Positions 24,665 to 35,262 of a DNA stretch of 64,000 nt are shown one piece after another. The translations under genes were made by a program, and so were the position numbers. Below the pieces are notes generated by a model. It worked only from the letters and a program-made list of their open reading frames with translations, had not been told where the DNA came from and did no database searches. The stretch comes from Cantharellus purpuraceus. Lineage: Eukaryota > Basidiomycota > Agaricomycetes > Cantharellales > Hydnaceae. The DNA lies in NCBI GenBank assembly GCA_025174535.1, contig JALBUN010000001.1:1054001-1118000 (forward strand), written 5' to 3'. Position 1 is the first letter of the stretch, and every line of letters starts with the position of its first letter.

Positions 24665-27520
24665 GTATATTTGAACTGCCATACTCACTCCTACCAATGC
24701 CACGATCCACCACCAATTCCGAACGTGCACGAACTGTCGAGGTGCCCGCCCCCAGCATCGACACCATCCCCAAGGTCGTCGAAGAACCGACAGACCACAT
24801 AGAGGCTGTCAATGAAGAAGACGACACCCCACCCTCTCCAAATCTGGTGCAAGCCATCTCCCTGCTCGCTAGCAGCATCCATAACCCACAAGCCCCTAAG
24901 TCCCGGACCAAGGTCTGAGAACCCGACCCATTCGATGGCTCCGATCCGCGCAAGCTCCAGCCGTTCTTGGTGCAATGCCGGTTGAATTTCCACGACCGCC
25001 CCAACGTTCACATCCGATCGGGTGAAGGTCACCTTCGCCATGTCCTATCTCAAGGGCACTGCACTGGGCTACTTTGAGCCAGCGCTCATGGACGACTCTG
25101 ATGACCCGATATGGTCAGAGGACTACTCCGACTTCATCTCCGAACTTCGGACCAATTTTGGTCCTTACAACCCTGAGGCTGATGCCGAGAACGAACTCGA
25201 TTGACTTTGGAAAATCACAAAATTGCAAAATACATTGTGAGTTTCCAGCAGCTAGCCCCAAAAGTCCAATGGGGTGACACCGCACTCTGACGCCAATTTT
25301 ATGTTGGACTCCCATCCTGCATCAAGGACGAGATATCACGCGTCGGTAAACCAGATACTTTGGTTAACCTCCGCAAGCTTGCCCAATCCATCGACGCCCG
25401 TTATTGGGAATGACAATCCGAGGTCTCCCGTGAAAATTCGGCCAACAACAAATCGGACAAATCATCGGACAAGACCCCAAAGTCCAAGAAGGGGTCCAAT
25501 AAGCGGGCCACCGCCAACTCAGGCCAGAAGTGAAACACTGGTAATGCTGCCGCTTCTGGTTCCAGACAGAACAATTCCGGCACCAGCAATAACTCCAGAG
25601 CTTGCAAGAGTACTCTGGACCTCTCCACCAAGCTGGGGAAGGATGGAAAACTCACCCAGCAGGAACATCAGCGCCACATGGACAACAACCTCTGTCTGTT
25701 CTGCAGAAAGCCTGGTCACCAAGCCAAGGATTGCAACAAGGCAACCTCGTCTGCAGCAAAGGCAAAGGGCCGCGCCGCCAACGCCACGACGGACAAGTCC
25801 GATGCTAAAGCGATGGACCAAAAAAAGGCCTATAGCCTCCGTATGGGCTGAGGGCTGTGTTGGTACTCCCTGTACGACAAACAAGGTCCGCCTGAACGCA
25901 TCTGCTCTTTCCCACTCCGACTCCCTTACCCTCCTCATCTACTCCAACTCCATTCCCGATACTGCTATTCAAGCATTAATTGACTCCGGTTCTACTCACT
26001 GTTTCCTCAATTCCTCTTTTTCCCATTTACATAAACTCCATACATACACCATAACTCCAATACCACTCCGATTATTTGATGGCACTACTAATGCTGTTAT
26101 TTCACGAGCTATAGATCTGTCTATCCGTTTTTCTGTCGGAGAAATCCAGAACCTTACATTCTATGTTACTCCGCTTGACTCCAGCTGTTCTGTGGTTCTC
26201 GGACATAACTGGCTCACCTGCTACAATCCATTGATTGACTGGGCATTGGGCCATATCACATTCCGCTCTCCAGCACAGGCTGTGTCATCCCCAACGTCAC
26301 CAGCAACTATAGGTGCGAAATTATCTTCCGCCTCCGCTGACTCCGCTCTGATAGATACTCTGTCTACCCCTCCGTTTATATTGATGGTGGACGCTATGGT
26401 CTTCGCCAGACTAAGCAAACTGGATGGTTCTCACACATTCCAGGTCCACCTCTCCGATCCGATATTCCTCGCCGCTCGTTCTGCCCGATCAACTCCACCG
26501 GACCTCTCTATGGTTCCCAAGGAGTATCATGAGTTCGCCGATGTGTTCAGCAAGTCTAAAGCCAACTCCCTAGCGGAACACCGACCATATGATCTCAAGA
26601 TTGAACTGGATGACAACTCCACCCCTCCGCTTGACCCTATCTACTTGCTATCACAAAAAGAGCTACTGGCTCTCCGAACATTCATAGACGAGAACTTGGC
26701 CATGGGCTTCATCCACCCATCCCTATCTCCTCATGGAGCTCCAGTCCTATTTGTCCACAAAAAAGACGGATCACTCCGTCTATGCGTTGACTTCCGTGGA
26801 CTCAACAAGATCACCAAGAAAGACCGATACCCAATACCCCGCACCGCGGACCTACTCGAGAGTCCTCGAAAGGCTAAGATCTATTCCAAAATAGATCTCT
26901 GGCATGCCTACCACCTAGTCCGCATCCAAGACGGCGACGAATGGAAAACGACCTTCTGCACATTATATGGATCCTTCGAGTGGTGCGTCATGCCCTTCAG
27001 ACTAACCAATGCTCCGGCCGCCTTCCAGAGGTTCAGGAATGATACCTTCGCCGACCTCCTCGACGTAACTGTCCTCGTTTACTTAGACAACATTTTGGTA
27101 TATTTGGACAATGAAGAAGAACATCAGACACATGTCCGAGAGGTACTCCGACGTCTCCGAAAACATGGCCTCTTCGCCCGCGCTGACAAATGTGAATTCC
27201 ACTCCGACTCAGTTGAATACCTAGGCTATATCCTCTCCCCGGCAGGATTGACAATGTCCAATGACAAAATCAAAGCCATACAGGAATGGCCAGAACCCCG
27301 GAAAGTTAAGGACGTACAGTCCTTCCTTGGGTTCACCAACTTCTACCACCGCTTTATTCATGGCTACTCCGATATCACCGTTCCGCTCACCTGACTCACT
27401 AGGAAGGGTATCCAATGGAATTTCACTGACGAATGTAGACAGAGCTTTGAGACCTTCAAAAAGGCCTTTACTTCTGCTCCAATACTGACTCATTGGGTTC
27501 CAGACATTCCTATCCTATTA

Positions 27521-28085
27521 GACGCTTGTTCAGAAATACAACAAATACGTATATACAACCTATTTTCCTCAAATTTTATACAATACACTTCAATTCAAAC
27601 TTATTTTCATATTTCAACATGATTCTCAAATTTTACACAATATACTAGATTAAAACATATTGTGATATTTTGGCATAATTCTCAAAAATAATTCTTTTTT
27701 CCCCATTTAGTGGTGGCAACTCTCTTGAAGGAACATCCAAATATCATTGATTCTTTCTTATACAATACTTATAACATAATTTGAACTATCTTTAATCCCC
27801 ACCTGGTATTTGTATATCTAAATACCCTATATAATACCAATTATATTAATACATACATTCCTATTATATCCATGTAAATAATTATGTTCATCTCAACCAA
27901 ATGTCTTATCTTTAAAAGTTTATTAAAATATAGAATATATGTTTATATTTATGAAAATTTCACACATCCGAAATCTTTTAAGATATCCAAATTGTAACTC
28001 CCTGGCTTTATGTATCATTGAAATTCTGATGTATATCTCATATACATCAGAATATTGTATACTGACATGATTCCGAACAAGCGTC
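27521..28085 (+). repeat. 565-bp direct terminal repeat (left, copy 1)
   Basis: Runs GACGCTTGTTC to GAACAAGCGTC, so each repeat has its own inverted ends. A perfect 14-bp-arm hairpin (ATTCTGATGTATAT, 3-nt loop) lies at 28023-28053, about 32 bp from the inner end. AT-rich and non-coding. Confidence 0.95.
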
Positions 28086-28164
28086 TAGGGAGGTCATTTT
28101 AAAAACAAAAATCATCACCTTATATCATCAACAAGCTTCTTTCTCCATAGATTTAGACATGCCA

Positions 28165-28662
28165 TTATGAATTCTTATCTTCATTGGTATGTCTGGACAC
28201 TGTCCAACACAGCAAAGCCAATAGTATACCAATACTAGTTATGTAGATCATGTGCACTGTACGGCCAAGATATAGTTTCTGCCTATTTATATCTGGGCCT
28301 GGCTGTCTAACAAACGCCTGATTCACATGTGTGGTTATAATGTGTGCATATCCAGAGGTTGGATCAGAACCACTTACAAATCTGTTGGTTTTATTCAGAA
28401 AACCTGCAAATTCTGCTACAAAAATAGGATCACTTTCATTATAGCCTATTTTATCAGGTTGTAGACCAAGAAATACATATTTGATATGAGGATACTTTGA
28501 AAGCTGGAACACTTCACCTTCAGCATATGAACGGTCCAGATACTGCCCAAAGGGGTACCAGTCACACGTTGTACAATTAGCTAGCCGGTGTGGATTGCTG
28601 TGAAAAGGCTTTTGGTAAAACTGTTGATTGAGACGCTGTTTCAGTAATGGATCAGTCTCCAT
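28165..28662 (-). CDS. Predicted tail-anchored membrane protein (copy 1)
   Basis: 165 aa starting METDPLLKQRLNQQFYQKPF. A Cys-containing segment (ANCTTCDWYPFGQYLD) and a mixed alpha/beta body are followed by one hydrophobic span near the C-terminus (MIYITSIGILLALLCWTV) and a short polar tail. There is no signal peptide, so a C-tail anchor in the ER or nuclear envelope is the simplest prediction. The reading is intact in both copies of the element, which argues for selection. It lies downstream of the transposase, on the same strand. No family recognised. Confidence 0.7.
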   Translation of the reverse strand: METDPLLKQRLNQQFYQKPFHSNPHRLANCTTCDWYPFGQYLDRSYAEGEVFQLSKYPHIKYVFLGLQPDKIGYNESDPIFVAEFAGFLNKTNRFVSGSDPTSGYAHIITTHVNQAFVRQPGPDINRQKLYLGRTVHMIYITSIGILLALLCWTVSRHTNEDKNS

Positions 28663-28718
28663 AGATACCTATAAGTATAAAACATACAAATATTCAATTT
28701 TATTCTGGGAAAAAAAAT

Positions 28719-30193
28719 TTACAGTTGAATGTAGCATAGGTATACAATAATATTATTACTATTGTCTTTCCAATACTCTTTAATACATTCTGTAGATTTA
28801 AAGCTTGATGTTGCTTCCCAAGTTTTCTCTGCATAACATTTCCATTTAACTAAATATTCTACGTACTTTCCTTTTTCTTTGCCTTATTATTTGTTCTACT
28901 TCATTTTCAGTCTCATAATGCATCTCCACATCATACTCACATCTTTCTAATAGTCGTTGTTGAGATAGAGTCATCTTGTCAACATCTTCTGCTCTTTCCA
29001 GTAATGATCTGGGTGGCTCAATATCTGGGTCCTCTTCCTCAGGGTAATCAAAATATTGTTCACACCATTTTTCATGATAAGGGGATGGTTTGATCTTACG
29101 TAGTTCTACAAATTTCTTAATATTCCATAATAGACATGCTACCTTTAATTCCAGATTAAAGACAGCAGGATTTGTAGTTCTAATAGATCTCTTATTATCA
29201 AATTTTTCAAACAATATTGCAAACCCTCCAAAGAATGCTTCTACTGTTGAACGAAAGGCACCAAACTTCTTATTAAAAATCTTTTCTTCAGGTTTAAGTT
29301 CAACATTTTTGGCTTCCGAAAAGGATAAAAGAAGTTCTTAGGCTTTAATATACTTGCCTTTACTACTTCTGGAATAGCAGATGGATAAGCTCCATCAAAG
29401 CCTATCTGATCATTCTTATCTATTTTATTCCATACAGCCATCTCTACAAACATTTTTGCATCAGGATTTAGTTTACATGCCAATGAAGGTGAGGTGAATA
29501 GAACCATTTGATTAATGTCAATGCATACTTGAGTACGAAATCCTGCCTTTTTAAATTTATGTGAGTACCCCTCTTCAGATGTCGATCCAATCAAAATTCC
29601 TCTTGTATCATGACCATCAAGAAGTAATGTCACTGATTCCATTTTTGGAGGATTCTTTATAAGAGCTGATAATATCCTTATTATTATATTTGAGAACATT
29701 GTACGCAGTGAATCAGTAACTTGTTTATCTAGATCAAAGTTAAGATGATGCAGACGACCATAAAATTCCTTATGAACATCATAAAAGCTACTTGATGGCA
29801 TGAAATTTCCTATTTCTTCATAAGTAGGACCTTTGAGTAGATGATATAGTACTAACAAGCCTTTTTCTATCTCTCTATAAGGTGTAGAATGTTCTTCAAC
29901 TGAAAACAATACCACAAGAAAGAAAAATACTGGTATTGGTCCAAGCTTGTTATATACTACTTTTTTACATCATCCATGTCATTCATATCTTTTAGTTTTG
30001 TTCTATGATATTTTTTGTGTTCTAAGACAGGCCACTTTGTGTATAGAAAATTCCAATGATTGTCCATCAACTTATTATATGCTCTGTCCCTTTGATCATT
30101 CCACATTTTAAGTTGCTGAAGCTCTTTTTCTTCTTTCTCTTTTTGCTCTTTCTCTTTTTGCTCCTTTGTGTGTTTTTGCTGGTCTGAGGGCAT
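28719..30193 (-). pseudogene. DDE transposase with chromodomain, frameshifted (copy 1)
   Basis: The counterpart of 47193-48668. In addition to the two frame changes shared by both copies (A5 runs at 29306-29310 and 28872-28876), this copy lacks one A in the run after codon 77 (ending DVKK-stop near 29957). The N-terminal 78 codons are therefore separated from the DDE core. Motifs and domains are as described for copy 2. Confidence 0.85.
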
Positions 30194-30288
30194 TTTGACT
30201 AAGATACTCTTATATTACAGTAAAACAAAAATATGTTCATTTTTTGATAATTGAATTTTAAATTAAATAATATTTATTCTATGAAGCT

Positions 30289-30939
30289 ATGTTGTCTGTC
30301 TCTAAGCAAGTTGTTAGTAAAATATCTACTGTCTTTGTTAAAAAAGAACCAGAGGATGATGAAAATCCTTTGTATATAGACTCTGACACCATCTACATAA
30401 AATTCAGATTAAGAAATCCCCCAAAGGACTTCTTTCCAGCTGGATCGGTTTCTCAGGAAAGAGATAAAACACCAGAAGCACTGTACAATAAGATGATTGA
30501 AAAGGGCAATGAAATAAGTAATTCAACCTGGATTCAACAAAATCATTGTATGTCAAGTCTGCAAACCATGCAACAGGATAATCTGCCTAGTTGTAATATT
30601 TCTATTGCTAGAGAAACTGGCAAGAAGTGTGATATTTCTATTGCTGGGGAAACTTGTAAGAACTGTGATGTGTATAACAATTTGGTTACATCAATGGTTG
30701 TTGCATTGAAACAACAGCAGAGAGTTTTCAAGAAAAGTAAAATCACAATCTATGGTATGATCATAACTAAGGATGGTAGGTTAAAATTATATGAAACCAC
30801 CAATAACAATCAGGGTGTTTCAATTGTTGTATATCCTTCCTCTGGATACAGCATAGAAGCTCAGTTTGAAGAGTGTTCTAATGCTATTGACATTATATTC
30901 CAAAGTATAAGAAATCAGATGTTCAAAGAATCCTCATAA
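30289..30939 (+). CDS. Divergent 216-aa protein of the large element (copy 1)
   Basis: Starts MLSVSKQVVSKISTVFVKKE and is transcribed away from the transposase across a 95-bp spacer, so the two probably share a bidirectional promoter. It contains an acidic segment (EPEDDENP), a duplicated Cys/Ser motif (CNISIARETGKKCDISIAGE) and a globular-looking C-terminal half (YGMIITKDGRLKLYETTNN). No family recognised. PIF/Harbinger elements often carry a second, DNA-binding protein gene; whether this fills that role is unknown. Intact in both copies with only a few substitutions. Confidence 0.7.
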   Translation: MLSVSKQVVSKISTVFVKKEPEDDENPLYIDSDTIYIKFRLRNPPKDFFPAGSVSQERDKTPEALYNKMIEKGNEISNSTWIQQNHCMSSLQTMQQDNLPSCNISIARETGKKCDISIAGETCKNCDVYNNLVTSMVVALKQQQRVFKKSKITIYGMIITKDGRLKLYETTNNNQGVSIVVYPSSGYSIEAQFEECSNAIDIIFQSIRNQMFKESS

Positions 30940-30957
30940 GGAGTTGATTTAAAAGTC

Positions 30958-31182
30958 CTAGTTTCTACACTCACAACATTTTTCATCTATTTTCACTTGG
31001 ATAATTTCAAGATTTGAACTTTTGTTCACACAACAATAAGTACCATTAGTATCATGATGAGTGTTTTTTGAATGTTCAGAGCTCTTAGGACATTTAATAT
31101 CCTTACAATCTGTAACTACAGATGTAGTGGTTATATGATTGCACTTCCAAGTAATTTGAATTTTTTCACTATCACCACACAT
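30958..31182 (-). CDS. Cys-rich small protein (74 aa, copy 1)
   Basis: MCGDSEKIQITWKCNH...KCCECRN, with nine cysteines including CCV and CCEC. A small metal-binding or disulfide protein is possible. The other copy has lost one A in the run after GTG and is frameshifted. Convergent with, and 18 bp from, the 216-aa gene. Confidence 0.5.
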   Translation of the reverse strand: MCGDSEKIQITWKCNHITTTSVVTDCKDIKCPKSSEHSKNTHHDTNGTYCCVNKSSNLEIIQVKIDEKCCECRN

Positions 31183-31233
31183 GCCTTCATTTGAGTGAAT
31201 AAAAATATTGCATATTCACTTATCTGATTTATC

Positions 31234-31413
31234 TTATACTTGTTGTAGTGCACATAGTGGTAGCTGAATCTCATTGTCATCATAAGTAACAGTTATTAGC
31301 AAAGTGTCATCTGACAAAGTGCCAGTTACTAATGTAACAATACCTGTCACTGTCATTTGTGTTCTTGCATTGATAAATGATACCTTATCACCAATCTCGG
31401 GTATATTCAACAT
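31234..31413 (-). CDS. Small ORF, 59 aa (copy 1)
   Basis: MLNIPEIGDKVSFINARTQM...; alternating Val/Thr strands suggest a small beta-barrel (SH3- or OB-like). Conserved in copy 2 (45973-46152). Confidence 0.45.
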   Translation of the reverse strand: MLNIPEIGDKVSFINARTQMTVTGIVTLVTGTLSDDTLLITVTYDDNEIQLPLCALQQV

Positions 31414-31451
31414 GGTGTCTCTGGTTATTATATATTAATTTTCAAAACTCA

Positions 31452-31697
31452 TTATTTCTCATCTAATTTCCTATCAAGTATATCTACAAACTTCTTAAAT
31501 GCTTCAAAACACTGTAGAACATTCTTTCTACTATTAATATGTTTCATACCTGTTACTGTTACAGGGAAACAACACCTTACATTTGTTATCACTTCTGAAA
31601 ACAACCCTTCTGTGATAGCATGATCAAGCTCTCTTGTAACAGTTACTAGGTAAAACTGGGGGACTTTTCTCGATGTTTGAATGCAAGGTATTGTCAT
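31452..31697 (-). CDS. Small ORF, 81 aa (copy 1)
   Basis: Starts MTIPCIQTSRKVPQFYLVTV and ends FVDILDRKLDEK. ATG start; conserved in copy 2 (45689-45934). No family recognised. Confidence 0.5.
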   Translation of the reverse strand: MTIPCIQTSRKVPQFYLVTVTRELDHAITEGLFSEVITNVRCCFPVTVTGMKHINSRKNVLQCFEAFKKFVDILDRKLDEK

Positions 31698-31774
31698 TTC
31701 CTCTAAAGCACTTTTTCCCTTATTCTTCCTTATCTAAGTATGTAAAAATTTTCTTGAAGACTCCTTTAAACATT

Positions 31775-31942
31775 TCACATCATCTTTTTGTAATCAAAAC
31801 TGAGGATCTCATCATCAGTATCTAAAGTAATATCTCTAAAATCTGTCTCAAAAAACTGTTTAGTCCATTGTGTGTCAACCATTATACCATAATCCCAAAG
31901 ATCATGAGAACTCCAATCATTGCACTTCTTATCTTTACCCAT
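31775..31942 (-). CDS. Small acidic ORF, 55 aa (copy 1)
   Basis: MGKDKKCNDWSSHDLWDYGI..., rich in Asp and Trp. Its stop overlaps the region of a 17-codon ORF (MFKGVFKKIFTYLDKEE) that follows. The arrangement is the same in copy 2. Confidence 0.4.
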   Translation of the reverse strand: MGKDKKCNDWSSHDLWDYGIMVDTQWTKQFFETDFRDITLDTDDEILSFDYKKMM

Positions 31943-32265
31943 GATGTCAATAAAGAAGGATATATAAAATTTATTTACTAGATATGTGCATAGTTCTGAA
32001 GAGCAGAATGTCCATATTTTTATCTAATATTTATAAATTGAATTATATATATTTTCTAAAGTTGTCAATAGCCAGATGCATGCACTCGTTCTGAATACTA
32101 CAACAAAGTCCCATACAGAATTCCCTGTCCTTTCATCTATCATTCTTCTACCAGTTCCTTGTTTCCTATCTTGCCAGTCTTTCATTCCAAATTCTTTGCT
32201 GCATAGCTAAATAGGTGTACCAGCCGATTGGATATTATCATATCATGGTAATGACGTCGGATGGA

Positions 32266-33092
32266 AGGTCACCTTGTCAGGAGCAGTTTGATCACATTAT
32301 CAAAGGACAGCCTTTTGGCTGTGAGGGTTGATAATGATGCACTTACTGAGCAGACAGTAGGTGAGACTTTGCAGCGGCATGGTGTACCAGATAATTGAAT
32401 CGTTGTCCTTGAGCAGCCCGATGATGTCACTCGGTGTCGGTTCGCTTATGGAATAGATCCTATAAGCCTGCGTGCAATGGTCCTAGCAAGCAGACGGTGT
32501 GTAACGCAGTTGTTCAGCACTCCAAAGATCAATCAGGGCGAGGGGTACGTAACAGGGAAGTGGGATAGTGCTCTGTGGTTGGATGAGGATGGGAGCAAAA
32601 GGTCGGTCCCGATGGCTGATCGTGCTCTATGACTGGATGACAATGCGGAGCCCGGTTGGAAGGTACGCGAAAGCTGGTTTCAGGAGAAGCAACCTCTCGG
32701 TGGCGGAGGGAAATCTGATCGTTGAACCAAGGTGTTTTACCTCAGTGTAGAGATGATGGATTGTGATGTAGAGTGTAGACTTAGAGCGTTGGCTGAAAAC
32801 TTGTTTTTTGATTCCAAAGGCAAAAACTAGCGCCCTTTTATATACAAATTCCCAGGGCACAACGACACAATATGAGGAGCAAATGATGCAAGAAATGCTG
32901 ATCAAGCCAGCTGATGAAGCGTGTGAAGTTGAGCTACTAAAGGGGAAATCATGGAGAAATGAAACGACAGATAGGGACATCATTAGACTGCTCATGGACA
33001 GCCATTCACTCCAAGGTGACCTTGTATCCTACGTCTTTGGAGGCTTACATTACTGGGTTCTCCCTCTACATCTTTTTCTTGAACTAGGAATT
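32266..33092 (+). pseudogene. Decayed ORF in a GC-richer module (copy 1)
   Basis: This stretch is visibly less AT-rich than the rest of the element. On the plus strand one frame stays open for about 180 codons apart from a few TGA codons, with protein-like text such as VDNDALTEQTVGETLQRHG and CRFAYGIDPISLRAMVLASR. A second frame (32808-33092) reads ALLYTNSQGTTTQYEEQMMQ... and overlaps the end of the coiled-coil gene on the other strand. The same layout occurs in copy 2. It may be a captured and decaying gene. No family recognised. Confidence 0.3.
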
Positions 33093-34158
33093 TGAGATTG
33101 ATCAGAGTCTGAATCAGATTGATCAGAGTCTGAATCAGATTGATCAGAGTCTGAATCAGATCGTTCCTTAGACCTTTTTTCTTGATGCCTTGAACTAGGA
33201 GTTTGAGATCGTTCATTAGACCTTTTTTCTTGATGCCTTAAACCTTGAGTCATTCCTTGCTTCCATGTTTGAAAATTAATCCTATTACCATCTACGTCAT
33301 ATGATGACATTTCATTCTTTCTAGTATATATTGTAGATAGTTTTCTAGGCTCACCATTTATGAATAATTCCATTCTATTTAGTCTACAAGACTGATCTGA
33401 GTCTATAAGTATATAGTCTACACCTCTTTTCACTATCTTAAATGTCACCTTTCTGGTACCATTTTCCTGTAACCTTGTTACCTCCTGTTCTTGTTTTCCA
33501 GCCCAGTGATTCATATCAAATTTCCAGTCAACAATCTCAGATATTATTGCTTTATATTTATCACCCTGTTTCTGAAGTTTATTAATGTCTGTTCCAAGTT
33601 CCACTACAGTATCATCTGTTTCTACAATCCACTCATGCACTTCAGATTTCCATTCCACAATGTCTGATATTGTTGCAATACATCTATTAACCTGTTTCTG
33701 AAGTTTATGAATATCTGTTCTATAGTCCAATATAAGATTCTCTGCATTATGTGTATTGACCTGTTGATGAATATCTGTTCCATGGTCTGATATTGTGGCA
33801 ACACACCTATTAACCTGTCTCTGAAGTTTATGAATATCTGTTCCAAATCCTGATACAATATCATTCATTTCACTCATCCATTCATCTAAATTCTCTTTCC
33901 TGTCTGTCAAAGTAGTTATAATTGTATTTTTTCCTCAACCTGTTTCTTAAGCACCTGAATTTCCTGACTCTGGGAATTAACCTGTTGTTCAAGCATAGTG
34001 ATCTGCCTATCCTTTTCACTCATCCAAGACTTGACATTTATAAGATCAGATATTAATTCATCTTTTACTTCCATTTGACTTGCCATAGCTTTTATCAGTG
34101 CATCATTGTCACTTATCCAGCCTTTGATTGCTTTTATATCTTCAAAGATTTGTGGCAT
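33050..34158 (-). pseudogene. Coiled-coil protein with SDSDSDQ array, frameshifted (copy 1)
   Basis: The counterpart of 42807-44336. One A is missing from the run after VEEK (near 33925-33935), splitting the frame into 82 and about 286 codons. Only three SDSDSDQ units (33095-33157) against 23 in copy 2. Confidence 0.85.
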
Positions 34159-34697
34159 TTTCAAATCCCTCTCTGCTTATAAAACAGAAATGAAAAAACA
34201 TAATAATCATTTTTTCTGAACATTTGATATTTTGTATAGGCAGTAGATATATACATCTTGCTTTCTTAATAAAATGATTATTATGTTTTTATGTTATAAG
34301 CATTATGAAGATGCTCTCTTTTATGCTTCAATGCAAGATAGAGTTTGATAGAAGAGTTAATGATTGGTATATATCTCGGATAGGATCCCTCCATGATTTG
34401 TTTCTGAGGTAAGTTCCTTTATAAATATCAAGGTTCCAATCACTGACTTTATACAGATGTACTGATGGCACACTTCTGGAACAGAAATTAACAGAGTTAT
34501 ATACTAGTATGGAGCAGGATCATTATTTTCCACCACTTTGGATGGAAAATCTGATGGTATTGCACCCTAAAGTACGAGGGATAGTCATACAGTCTCATGT
34601 TAGAACAAGATTATCTACCACTATGCCCTAACTAAGTTACTTTGTTTTAAAAATAGCTTCACTGCATTAAAGGTGTTTGTTTCCAAGACTTTCCTAA

Positions 34698-35262
34698 GAC
34701 GCTTGTTCAGAAATACAACAAATACGTATATACAACCTATTTTCCTCAAATTTTATACAATACACTTCAATTCAAACTTATTTTCATATTTCAACATGAT
34801 TCTCAAATTTTACACAATATACTAGATTAAAACATATTGTGATATTTTGGCATAATTCTCAAAAATAATTCTTTTTTCCCCATTTAGTGGTGGCAACTCT
34901 CTTGAAGGAACATCCAAATATCATTGATTCTTTCTTATACAATACTTATAACATAATTTGAACTATCTTTAATCCCCACCTGGTATTTGTATATCTAAAT
35001 ACCCTATATAATACCAATTATATTAATACATACATTCCTATTATATCCATGTAAATAATTATGTTCATCTCAACCAAATGTCTTATCTTTAAAAGTTTAT
35101 TAAAATATAGAATATATGTTTATATTTATGAAAATTTCACACATCCGAAATCTTTTAAGATATCCAAATTGTAACTCCCTGGCTTTATGTATCATTGAAA
35201 TTCTGATGTATATCTCATATACATCAGAATATTGTATACTGACATGATTCCGAACAAGCGTC
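34698..35262 (+). repeat. 565-bp direct terminal repeat (right, copy 1)
   Basis: Same orientation as the left repeat and no difference noticed. Flanked internally by ...TTTCCTAA and externally by the TTA duplication. Confidence 0.95.

Larger units (their letters stand above)
27521..35262 (-). mobile_element. Large DNA transposon with 565-bp direct terminal repeats, copy 1
   Basis: 7742 bp. It begins and ends with 565-bp repeats in the same orientation, identical as far as I could read. It is flanked by the target duplication TTA (27518-27520, 35263-35265), and removing it rejoins the gypsy pol codons exactly (compare the intact junction in gypsy-2 near 57090). The interior codes for a DDE transposase and accessory proteins but no RT, integrase, PBS or PPT. 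Genes run mainly on the minus strand. Its transposase, and its coiled-coil gene, carry 1-bp homopolymer deletions relative to copy 2. Confidence 0.93.

Noticed and set aside
27521..35262. The 7.7-kb unit as an ordinary LTR retrotransposon
   Set aside because: No RT, RNase H, integrase, PBS or polypurine tract; 3-bp rather than 4-6-bp duplication; ends do not read TG...CA; a DDE_4 transposase is present.
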